A DNA stretch of 64,000 nucleotides, taken from Halorussus lipolyticus (GTDB lineage Archaea; Halobacteriota; Halobacteria; Halobacteriales; Haladaptataceae). The stretch spans positions 62,001 to 126,000 of the forward strand of contig NZ_CP119808.1 of assembly GCF_029338375.1 (NCBI RefSeq), read 5' to 3'. The notes under the pieces were generated by a model that worked only from the letters and a program-made list of their open reading frames with translations, had not been told where the DNA came from and did not search any database. Shown here piece by piece: positions 10,118 through 17,813 of this stretch (the stretch's first letter is position 1; the number at the start of each line of letters is the position of its first letter). A program made the position numbers and the translations under genes.

Positions 10118-10803
10118 CGAGATTCGGCAACAATCTCTCTAATCATCTCTCGTGCCTCGTTCTCTGACAGTCCTTCAAGCTGCACGTTCGTCAGTGCGTG
10201 ATTGAACCGCCGTGTCGTCTCGTCTATGACACGCGACGGTTCGTCTTCAAGTTCGTCACACATGGCTCGAACAGCGGGTTGGTAGCGCGCGAACCAGCGG
10301 TCAAACACCTTGTTTACCATCGTCTGGTTGGCAAAGACCGCGTCAGTCGTTGAATAATCGTCGCCATGCGAAGTGAGCTCTGCGATCCACCAGAGTCGGT
10401 GGATGGCGTTTGAGTACAAGTCGGAGCCTGCACCGAGGAACTTCTCCCTCATCGCCTCCTCGGAACGATACTCCCAACGGTGCCGAACGAGATCAGGATA
10501 CCGGACGACCGCAAGCCAGTGCCAGAGGCCCGGATCGCCAGCGGTTCGTCTCGTGATGTCGAGACCACAGTAAATCTCTTCGGCGAGTGCGCCGTCTATA
10601 TCTGTGTCGTACTCGGGATACTCCGTAAGCACTTGCTCTACCGCCGAGTCGATCCTATCAAGATCGGCCGTCGGATGACCCGGCATGGGCTCCACGTATT
10701 CGCTCAGTTGTTCGTCAGTGAGCGTCGCCTCGCCTTTCATGAACGATTCACCAACGAGGCGGCGTCCGTCTTCGGTCAGTCGGTGTAATTCTGTCTCGGT
10801 CAC
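10114..10803 (-). CDS. DUF6339-like protein, cassette copy 1
   Basis: A 229-residue protein with a tryptophan-rich centre (GLWHWLAVVRYP, HRWEYR, HRLWWIAEL) and helical flanks. The same landmarks occur in the product of 20762-21553 (GLWHYLCVVRFP, YRWDHV, HRIWWGAEL), so the two are paralogues. The arrangement recalls the DUF6339 family, which I associate with ATPase and methyltransferase defence loci; I could not confirm that name. GTG at 10803 is one base after the stop of the preceding gene, so it is last in a tightly coupled three-gene operon. No catalytic motif is obvious. The FLGAGSDLYSNAIHRLWW stretch is the best conserved part. Confidence 0.6.
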   Translation of the reverse strand: MTETELHRLTEDGRRLVGESFMKGEATLTDEQLSEYVEPMPGHPTADLDRIDSAVEQVLTEYPEYDTDIDGALAEEIYCGLDITRRTAGDPGLWHWLAVVRYPDLVRHRWEYRSEEAMREKFLGAGSDLYSNAIHRLWWIAELTSHGDDYSTTDAVFANQTMVNKVFDRWFARYQPAVRAMCDELEDEPSRVIDETTRRFNHALTNVQLEGLSENEAREMIREIVAESR

Positions 10804-10804
10804 G

Positions 10805-11842
10805 TTAGATCTGGAGGCCTTCCTCCATGAGATGGATCAGTTGCTCTCGGGGGTTTATGTACTCCTGAAGTTCGCTATCAATTCGCTGAATCACGTGGGG
10901 TAAGGTCTGTGGGTCAGAGAGATCGTCCCTGAGACGGTGAGTTGCTTCCGACACGTCACTAGTATCGTAGAGGTTACGAGCAAACGTCTGGAGCACCATC
11001 TCCTGCCACTCGTGTTCAACGTCGCCCTCTACGTCTACGGCACTCCCAACTCGAACGAGTAATTGTACCCACACACCGTAGCTCACTTGGTCGAGTATCA
11101 CGTCACGCATCCGAGCTTCGGCCCCAACAGATCCTCTACTCTGTAGTACCTCGGCAATACGGGGATGGTCGGAGTTAATCCACAATTTAGGACGACTCTC
11201 GTTCCGGAAGTCGAGGTAGTATAGCTTGTTCCCATCTGGGAGGTGAGCGTTTTGTGAGAAACGCACTCGTTCACCATCAATGGCGGCTCGCTCTTCGTCG
11301 TCAGGGCGGTCAACAACGACGTAGTACAGCGTCCCACTAGCGACGCGGAAATTCTTTTGATCAGCGTAGTCGTTCAGTTCTTTTTCCGAGCGAGATTCGG
11401 TGCGAACGAGATACGGACGCAGTTCGACAGTCCCTCGGACAGTACTCTTCGGAACTTCTAGCGTGACGTCGTGTTCACCGGGTGTCGTGGGAGCTTCGGA
11501 AATGACGACCCGGTCACGGTAGATCGTCTCGTGACAGCGAATGGTGACGTAGAGCTTGGCCGGAGGATGTGTCCGTTCGTCCTGTGGAAAGACTGCTTGG
11601 ACTGTCTCCTCAGGCAGACGCAGTTTCCCGTGGAGAGTGATGGTGTTCCAATCCGGCTCATCACTACTGTCAGATGACGATACTGCCGACGCCAAGTCAA
11701 TCTCTGTCTGTGCCGGGTTCAGTTCAAGTGCTGTTTGGTTTCCGTCGTCAACGGTGAACGAGTCCAGCTCAAAGTCTACTCCCTTATCCCGGTAGCTGAA
11801 CGGAAGTGTCGTAGTACGGTGTCGCTGCGAGTGTCTGGTCAC
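10805..11842 (-). CDS. Cassette middle protein, copy 1 (unknown)
   Basis: A 345-residue protein, GTG start at 11842 overlapping the stop of the ATPase gene by 4 bases (GTGA). The N-terminal half is strand-rich (FELDSFTV, NTITLHGKLRL, VELRPYLVRT); the C-terminal half is helical (MRDVILDQVSYGVWVQLLVR). It aligns along its whole length with the product of 19702-20772: shared landmarks are EVFP/AVFP, the PYLVRT/PFLTRT strand, LWINSDHP/LYLNREHP and RDV(I/L)xD. No known enzymatic motif is seen. Coupling to a GHKL ATPase suggests an accessory or adaptor subunit of the same complex. Confidence 0.65.
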   Translation of the reverse strand: MTRHSQRHRTTTLPFSYRDKGVDFELDSFTVDDGNQTALELNPAQTEIDLASAVSSSDSSDEPDWNTITLHGKLRLPEETVQAVFPQDERTHPPAKLYVTIRCHETIYRDRVVISEAPTTPGEHDVTLEVPKSTVRGTVELRPYLVRTESRSEKELNDYADQKNFRVASGTLYYVVVDRPDDEERAAIDGERVRFSQNAHLPDGNKLYYLDFRNESRPKLWINSDHPRIAEVLQSRGSVGAEARMRDVILDQVSYGVWVQLLVRVGSAVDVEGDVEHEWQEMVLQTFARNLYDTSDVSEATHRLRDDLSDPQTLPHVIQRIDSELQEYINPREQLIHLMEEGLQI

Positions 11843-13779
11843 GCTTGATCCTCCTCAGGTATCTCTAGCTCTGCGAGTATCTCTAGTTGTGTCGCGCCGA
11901 CGTCACCATGCACTAAGTCAGCGGCTTCATCCGAACGAGAATGACCAGAGAACGAGACTTCATCAACGTGTTCGTCGGCAACGAGGTGAGCACATCCATC
12001 GTCGTACGACACGGTTACGCCCGATTGTTCGATCTCGACGTAATCAATGGGAATGTCGTCGTAACGGGACCCGTCCTCACCGACACCGGTGAGTGTGATG
12101 TCGGCACTCCATCCCTCAAACTCCTCTGGGAGTACTTCAACTCGACCAGATATCGCCCATGCGTCGCCATCGAAGCGAGACGAACTGTCGATCTCGAAGA
12201 CGTGGTCAGTGGGTGACGTCGTGGATCGAGGATTCCCACTCCCGTGGATCGGGAACCGATTCAGAACGTTGTCAGAGAGGGAGTCGCCATTGCTACCCTT
12301 AGAGATCAAGTGACGGAGGCCATCACGTAGCGTTCCGAACATATCGTCAAGTGCCATCCGGAATCCACGTTGGTACTGCTCACGGAGGTTCTCCGTGGAT
12401 TCCCACTCGTCGTGTTCGGGGGGTTCGGCGAACCGCAGGAATCGGTCGATTTCTCGATCACTCTCGGACGGGGTCCCTTCCGGCCGTGCTTCGCCAGCGG
12501 CCAACACGCCGAAGAAGTTTCGGTCCCCGTATGCGACGCGGCTCTGGTCGTAGTACTTAACCACCATCCCCGCTCCCCGGAACAGCGCGATGTTGTTCAG
12601 GTATGTATCGTCGTCTGCGGGAGATGCGAGATGAGCCGACAATCGTACTGAGCCGTCGGGAGTTTCGGCTCCATCAGCACGAGGCGGGAGCTCGGCCGGG
12701 ATATCAAGTCCGGCAACGTCTCCGGGGTCTACCAGAGTTTGAGCGTCCGTGGTTCTTTCCTCGTAAGCTTCAACAAACGGTCGGATTGCCGGGACGCTCT
12801 CTACGTCGGCCGTCAGAGTCTCGTCTGGCGTCTCGACCGTGATTTCGAGATCACCCCGATAGATCGCTGGCCAGAAGTATTTGACAGAGGCGTCAACGAA
12901 CTCCTGTGCGAGGTCTTCGACGTCCGGTCGGTCGTCCCGCGTGGGGTCCTGGAACTCGACAACCATAGCGCTTGTTCCACTAACAGCGGGCCGTTCCACG
13001 TGCAGTTGTTCTGCCAGCCACGACGCGCGATCTCCCCAAAAGGACTCCGGGCGAGGGCCATCGTCCGTCTCGATAGGCTGACAGAGCCACCCCGCACCTT
13101 GGTACGTCGTATCGTCTTCTGGGAGTTGGTGTGTAGGGAACTTAGAGCGGGCGACGAGTCGAGGAGAATCGTCCCCACGCTCACTGTGTGCGAGGTGCGA
13201 GTTGAAAACGACCGTCGAAGCACCCGAGAATGTCCAGAGTACGGACTTACCGAGGCCGTACGAGCCGCCGGCGGTGTCGTCTTGCTTGCTGCTGTAGAGT
13301 TCGTCGCGGACTAGCGCGGCGTAGTTCGAGTCTTCGTCCCAGCTTCCGGTCAAGCCGGTCGTGTTTCTGTCTTCAACGACAAGGAGGCGGAGTTCGGCAT
13401 CGGGGTCGTTAACTCGTTCGACGACCCGTTCGTAGCGATGGCCGTTATGTGTGTCTGCAACCGCTCGCATCCGTTCACCGAGTCCATCGTCCCAGCCGAG
13501 TCTGTTGAGGAAATCCTCTTTCTCGTCACCTGTGAGCGTGACGAAACGGAATGTCACTTCGACTGGATCGCCGTTCGGGAGACCTTGATCGTTCGCGTTT
13601 TGGAGGACCTCACGGACGAACGCCTCGGAGTCGTGGTCAACGGCGTGTTTAGTTGGATCGTCGCCGTACCGTGGCGCTCCTGGCCCACCACTGAAAAAGA
13701 ACCACTTGGCCGCTTCGTTGATTTGAATCTGCTCCTGATTCATGTGATAAACCGTTTGTTTGTACGGAACTGTGACCAC
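11839..13779 (-). CDS. GHKL-type ATPase, cassette copy 1
   Basis: A 646-residue protein. EVLQNAND at residues 57-64 is the N-box, EDRNTTGL at 136-143 fills the G1 position, and GGSYGLGK at 171-178 is the G2 lid. Together they define a GHKL (gyrase, Hsp90, histidine kinase, MutL) ATP-binding domain. A second domain contains FWPAIYRGDLE near 300; the C-terminus is strand-rich. MORC- and MutL-like GHKL ATPases are known from prokaryotic restriction-modification neighbourhoods (Iyer, Abhiman and Aravind 2008). The start may be GTG 13779 or ATG 13743; the latter matches the shorter paralogue better. It leads a three-gene operon with overlapping genes. Confidence 0.78.
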   Translation of the reverse strand: MVTVPYKQTVYHMNQEQIQINEAAKWFFFSGGPGAPRYGDDPTKHAVDHDSEAFVREVLQNANDQGLPNGDPVEVTFRFVTLTGDEKEDFLNRLGWDDGLGERMRAVADTHNGHRYERVVERVNDPDAELRLLVVEDRNTTGLTGSWDEDSNYAALVRDELYSSKQDDTAGGSYGLGKSVLWTFSGASTVVFNSHLAHSERGDDSPRLVARSKFPTHQLPEDDTTYQGAGWLCQPIETDDGPRPESFWGDRASWLAEQLHVERPAVSGTSAMVVEFQDPTRDDRPDVEDLAQEFVDASVKYFWPAIYRGDLEITVETPDETLTADVESVPAIRPFVEAYEERTTDAQTLVDPGDVAGLDIPAELPPRADGAETPDGSVRLSAHLASPADDDTYLNNIALFRGAGMVVKYYDQSRVAYGDRNFFGVLAAGEARPEGTPSESDREIDRFLRFAEPPEHDEWESTENLREQYQRGFRMALDDMFGTLRDGLRHLISKGSNGDSLSDNVLNRFPIHGSGNPRSTTSPTDHVFEIDSSSRFDGDAWAISGRVEVLPEEFEGWSADITLTGVGEDGSRYDDIPIDYVEIEQSGVTVSYDDGCAHLVADEHVDEVSFSGHSRSDEAADLVHGDVGATQLEILAELEIPEEDQA

Positions 13780-13936
13780 CTAGTTAGTGTTACTGTTATA
13801 CGTCGATGAGTCCCGTGAGTCAGAACAAGGCAGAGGTTCTAATCGGGGGACATCGCCGTACTCTTCGCGCGGTATGAGGTAGTCGGGACAATATCATTGC
13901 CGAACGTTTATGTGACGATACGCGGGAAAGGGGTTT
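13780..13936. promoter_or_regulatory. Divergent promoter region of ATPase copy 1 and the C5-methyltransferase
   Basis: These 157 bases separate two divergent starts. On the plus strand GTTTATGTG near 13905 lies about 30 bases before the methyltransferase ATG and fits a haloarchaeal TATA box with a short leader. On the minus strand GTATAACAG near 13795-13803 is a weaker TATA candidate for the ATPase operon. Confidence 0.4.
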
Positions 13937-15052
13937 ATGAAGGTAGCCGCAGTGGATCTGTTCTGCGGGGCCGGCGGACTCAGTTACGGCCTCCAGCAAG
14001 CCGGGATCTCGGTCGTCGCAGGGATTGATCAGGACCCAGACTGTAAGTACCCGTATGAACAGAATATAGACGGCAAATACGTACACGCGGACGTTCACGC
14101 ATTGGCACAGGACCCTGAACCAATCGCACAGATGTATCCGTGGGATGCGGACCTAAAGGTCCTCGCAGCATGCGCGCCTTGTCAACCGTACTCCACAATG
14201 GGACACTCAAAGGGGAAGGGCCATGAGGATCATCAAAAATGGGGGCTGCTAAACCAGGTATCACGGATCATAAAGTACGTCAAACCGGACGTGGTTGTCA
14301 CCGAAAACGTTCTTCAAGTAAAAAAAGAGGACGGCGTCTACGACGCATTCATTGAGAGCCTCAAATCCCAAGGTTACCACGTCAACAGCGACGAGAACAA
14401 GAACGTCTACTGTCCCGAATACGGGATACCACAAAAGCGGAAGCGGTGGGTAGTCATGGCGTCCAAGCGGGGGCCTCTCTCTTTGCCCGACCCCCCGATT
14501 CAGAATGAAGACGACTACCCGACGGTCAAAGACACGATTGATCACTTGCCATCAATCGAAGCAGGGGAAGTTAGTGACGAGAACGACGTGCATCGAGCAC
14601 GTTCTCTCTCGGAAAAGAACCTGGAACGTATCGATAACATGAAACCCGGTGGAGATTGGACTCTCTGGGAAGAGAAAGACCTCAACCACCTCCTTGCAGA
14701 CTGCCACCGGAAGGCGAGCGGACGGTCGTACAAGGCCCCCTACAGCCGGATGAGGCCCGGCGAACCCTCCCCGACGATCACGACGCAGTTTTACAATTAC
14801 GGGAGTGGTCGCTTTGGACACTACGATACAGACCAAAATCGGGCACTCTCAATCCTTGAGGGAGCACTGCTTCAGACGTTCCCGGAAGACTACGACTTCT
14901 ACGACGAGTGGGAAGACGTCGGCGTGTCAAATCTGGGCCGCATGATCGGTAATGCAGTACCTCCGAAGCTAGGCGAGTACATGGGGAAAGCAATCCTCTC
15001 GCATGTCGGTGCGGCAACGCCGTCTGTTGAGTCCACCGTCGCCGACGACTGA
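13937..15052 (+). CDS. DNA (cytosine-5-)-methyltransferase
   Basis: A 371-residue protein with a full C5-methyltransferase motif set in canonical order: motif I DLFCGAGGLSYG near residue 7, motif IV APCQPYS near 79, motif VI TENV near 118, motif VIII PQKRKRW near 160, motif IX region with RMRPGEPSPTI, and motif X IGNAVPPKLGEYM near 336. It should transfer methyl groups from S-adenosylmethionine to cytosine C5 and look active. It is divergent from the first ATPase cassette and lies 4.5 kb from the DISARM operon, so it could act as DrmMII, as the protective methylase of the cassette system, or as both. The specificity between motifs VIII and IX cannot be read. Confidence 0.92.
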   Translation: MKVAAVDLFCGAGGLSYGLQQAGISVVAGIDQDPDCKYPYEQNIDGKYVHADVHALAQDPEPIAQMYPWDADLKVLAACAPCQPYSTMGHSKGKGHEDHQKWGLLNQVSRIIKYVKPDVVVTENVLQVKKEDGVYDAFIESLKSQGYHVNSDENKNVYCPEYGIPQKRKRWVVMASKRGPLSLPDPPIQNEDDYPTVKDTIDHLPSIEAGEVSDENDVHRARSLSEKNLERIDNMKPGGDWTLWEEKDLNHLLADCHRKASGRSYKAPYSRMRPGEPSPTITTQFYNYGSGRFGHYDTDQNRALSILEGALLQTFPEDYDFYDEWEDVGVSNLGRMIGNAVPPKLGEYMGKAILSHVGAATPSVESTVADD

Positions 15053-15307
15053 GAGAGAACTCATGTTGTCTGAGGCGGAGCGCCGGTTTCAGACAGACCT
15101 ACTAGAATGGGAGATTACTACTACGAGGCTCAATATAGCTACGTGAGTCGAACTATACTTAAGTACCGTTCTTAGATAGAGGCTTTAAATCAGAGAACCG
15201 TCTAAGCGCATAACAGTGACATTCCACGGGGACTCTACACGGGTAAACTCTACGGGGAGTTTTCTTAGTACCCTTCAGAGCGCAGAATATGTATCAGGTG
15301 ATCCCTC
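15053..15307. promoter_or_regulatory. Leader region before the methyltransferase-like gene
   Basis: No ORF is convincing. Two similar segments ending in CTCTAC follow each other near 15231-15252, and AAACTC/GAGTTT (15245-15250 and 15257-15262) can form a 6-bp stem. Operator function is possible but unproven. Confidence 0.25.
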
Positions 15308-16081
15308 ATGACTTCGGACGGGGACACGACACGTGAGGAGCCGCTTATCCTCCATTGTTTCGCAGATTACGGGACGGAATCAGAGGTACTCAGCGACTTC
15401 GGGAACGTGATTCGTGTCGGAATTGGCCCCAAGGACACGAACGAAAGTACGCCGATTAAGGCAGACGCCCACATCAAGGACAAAGAGTGGGACCTCCCGA
15501 TTAAGGACGGCGTCACGTTCGATCTCGGACTGTTCCACCCGGTCTGCTCACGGTGGGCCGCGACGACAAGTATCTCGGGAAACCCCGACGAGCACGAAAA
15601 TATGATCCCGAGTGCACGGAAACTCGCAGAAAAGTACTGCGATCACCATATCATCGAAAACGTCCCGCGCGCACCGCTCAATGATCCCGTTGTGTTGAAC
15701 GGACGGAGGTTCGGTATGCCAATTGAGTATGAGCGGGCGTTCGAGACTTCATTCAAGGTTCCACAGCCACCCCGTGAGAAGCGACTCTTGACGACAGATG
15801 GACCGTCCGAGAACGCCGAGACTTCGTCGTTCTTCTTCTCCGAACGGTCCAGAGAGTGGTGGGCGGCGGTCAAAAACTACTCACCGAGGCCGTATCCGAA
15901 GAGTCACATAGCCAAGAACGCGATTCCCGCGCCATTCATCTACTATCTGGTTCGGATGTGGTTGATGGTGTACGAGGACGAACAAGGAATCTCGGAGGGT
16001 CGAGTGGACTACTCTGACTACGACGAGCGGATGGACATCAAGCGCAAAAGCGAGGACAATCGCCAGTTAGACGAGTTCTGA
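15308..16081 (+). CDS. Divergent C5-methyltransferase-like protein
   Basis: A 257-residue protein. LHCFADYG near residue 15 sits where motif I (DLFxGxGG) is expected, HPVCSRW near 79 sits where motif IV (PPCQ) is expected, and HIIENVPRAPLNDPVVLNG near 117 is a strong motif VI (ENV) as in small phage cytosine methylases. The PCQ cysteine is present but flanked by V and S, and the motif I glycines are reduced. Motifs IX and X of the long family are missing, as in short viral members. It may be a compact methylase, a DNA-modification relative or an inactive partner. It is co-oriented with the full methyltransferase and the GIY-YIG gene. Confidence 0.6.
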   Translation: MTSDGDTTREEPLILHCFADYGTESEVLSDFGNVIRVGIGPKDTNESTPIKADAHIKDKEWDLPIKDGVTFDLGLFHPVCSRWAATTSISGNPDEHENMIPSARKLAEKYCDHHIIENVPRAPLNDPVVLNGRRFGMPIEYERAFETSFKVPQPPREKRLLTTDGPSENAETSSFFFSERSREWWAAVKNYSPRPYPKSHIAKNAIPAPFIYYLVRMWLMVYEDEQGISEGRVDYSDYDERMDIKRKSEDNRQLDEF

Positions 16082-16147
16082 TGTACCACAAATGAGACAC
16101 CCGATACGGACAAGTGAGTCCCAGGTTTCGGTAAGAGGCACAGTCTG

Positions 16148-17674
16148 ATGGGCGAGAACGAGTGTTACGTGTATCTGGATCAAGAGTCGAATTCGTCGTA
16201 TGTCGGGGACCCGTTCGTCGGTGTGCCCGTCTCCCGCGACATCGTTGAAGCCGTCGCCACTCAGTATCACGTAGAGGCCGATTCGCTCGCCAGAGCTCTG
16301 CGAGATGTGCGAAGTACGTCTATAATTAACGTCGAAACCCTCTTTATGGGATTTGACCCCCTTCCCGTCGGTCGAAGTGACGAGGGACTCTTGTATGTGT
16401 TAGCCGAGGCAGACGGGTGTTGGGACACTGTAGCTGATCGAATCGGACTCACAGAAGACGGCCGTGACGCCGTAGCGACCGCTCACGACCGGCAGGTCAG
16501 AAAGATGTGGGGTGACAAAGAAGTAAGAGGCGGTAGTGGGTTCGTCGTCTCGTGTTCGGAGTTCCCCGCAGACGCTATCGACGACATTGTAGCGGTGGTC
16601 GAAAAGACCAGACTGACGAATCAACAGGCGACGATGTGGATCCTCTCACAGTACGTCCCAGGTAGTGACGCAATCGCCCGGATACTCTCAATCCCCGAAT
16701 CAGTCGTGCAGTCGGAGCTCGCCACAGTTGACCGGACTACGCGGCAGAGCGCAGCAGAGACACGAACTCTTGACGTCCCTGGACCACTCACTCGCCTTGA
16801 TCCAGAACCTCAGTCCCCGACGTGGATGGGACTCAATTGGTCAAGGTGGTTTGACCTTCGAAATGGGAAAACGCTCCGTGAAGAACTGCCACGCCGTCCA
16901 GGTCTCTACAGAGTTCGACACACAGAGCTCCCGGGTCTGATGTACGTAGGGGAATCAGGGTCGGAGGGAGGCGTTCGACAGCGAGTAGGACTTGGCCTGT
17001 CCGCGGGGTTGAACGAATCGGATCGACAGACTGGAGAACGACATGGTGCGGCGCGTCCACTTCAACAAATTACCGAGATAGCTGAGGGGAAGGTGGAGGT
17101 CTCTGTCACGACACCCCCGATATCGTCGAATCGGAGACACCGCCGCGCAATTGAGACGACTCTGGTGGCGATTTGTCGGCGGGAAATCGGCTGGACTCCT
17201 ATGGTCCAACTGAGCCGAGAGCCTGCTGAGCATATGAGCGGCCCCCACAGTGAGTTGCATCAAAAACTACGGGACATCGCAGAACGGTCCTCTTATACTG
17301 TACCGTCGTGGCAACCCTGGCGTGACGTGACCACTCCAAACTGGCTGGGACTTAACTGGACCGAGAACCGTCCGCTCTTTGAGCGAGACATGATCGACAG
17401 TACCGGAGTACATGCGTTTCGACTGTGGCGGGAAGATCAAACTGGAGACCGGTGGAGTCAAACAGTCCAAGAAATGGGTACAACTGGATCGATATCAAGT
17501 CGCCTGTTTAAACTGCAGAACGAGTATGGAGACGACGTGCGTTTCTCCGTCGTCGCCCTTGACGGGCTGAGTACTGACACACAACGTCGGTCGCGTGAAC
17601 TCCGTGAAGTCCGTTACGACCTCATCGGCGCACACTACTTGGCTACTGGTACCCCTCCAGAGGCACAGTTCTGA
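16148..17674 (+). CDS. Tandem GIY-YIG domain protein, second copy degenerate
   Basis: A 508-residue protein. The N-terminal 220 residues are unrecognised. A GIY-YIG domain follows: GLYRV at 252-256, MYVGES at 265-270, basic residues R277/R279 and catalytic-type E336 in AIETTLVA. A second copy starts at 398: PNWLGLNW repeats PTWMGLNW of the first, TGVHAFRLW (419-427) replaces the GIY strand, no YIG equivalent remains, and the position matching E336 is R489 in RYDLIGAHYL. So one domain looks active and one looks dead. GIY-YIG enzymes include restriction endonucleases; beside two methyltransferases a nuclease role is likely. ATG at 16148. Confidence 0.7.
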   Translation: MGENECYVYLDQESNSSYVGDPFVGVPVSRDIVEAVATQYHVEADSLARALRDVRSTSIINVETLFMGFDPLPVGRSDEGLLYVLAEADGCWDTVADRIGLTEDGRDAVATAHDRQVRKMWGDKEVRGGSGFVVSCSEFPADAIDDIVAVVEKTRLTNQQATMWILSQYVPGSDAIARILSIPESVVQSELATVDRTTRQSAAETRTLDVPGPLTRLDPEPQSPTWMGLNWSRWFDLRNGKTLREELPRRPGLYRVRHTELPGLMYVGESGSEGGVRQRVGLGLSAGLNESDRQTGERHGAARPLQQITEIAEGKVEVSVTTPPISSNRRHRRAIETTLVAICRREIGWTPMVQLSREPAEHMSGPHSELHQKLRDIAERSSYTVPSWQPWRDVTTPNWLGLNWTENRPLFERDMIDSTGVHAFRLWREDQTGDRWSQTVQEMGTTGSISSRLFKLQNEYGDDVRFSVVALDGLSTDTQRRSRELREVRYDLIGAHYLATGTPPEAQF

Positions 17675-17744
17675 CCTTGATCAAGGGACTACGACAGCGA
17701 CGTACCGCACATATTTATGTCGGCGGGGGGGCGTTGTGCCAATT

Positions 17745-17813
17745 ATGAATCGTAGCGCACACTTCTACAACACGTCTGCGGCCACACCGGCTAGTGCCTG
17801 TGGGGGGTCGTGA
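17745..17813 (+). CDS. 22-residue leader ORF coupled to ATPase copy 2
   Basis: ATG at 17745 opens a 22-codon frame (MNRSAHFY at its start, rich in Ala, Thr and Ser) whose TGA at 17811-17813 shares its last base with the ATPase ATG. An ATATTTATG TATA-like box at 17711-17719 lies about 26 bases upstream, the spacing usual for leaderless haloarchaeal transcripts. This suggests the mRNA starts near the small ORF and the ATPase is read by translational coupling. It is too short for homology judgement. Confidence 0.35.
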   Translation: MNRSAHFYNTSAATPASACGGS

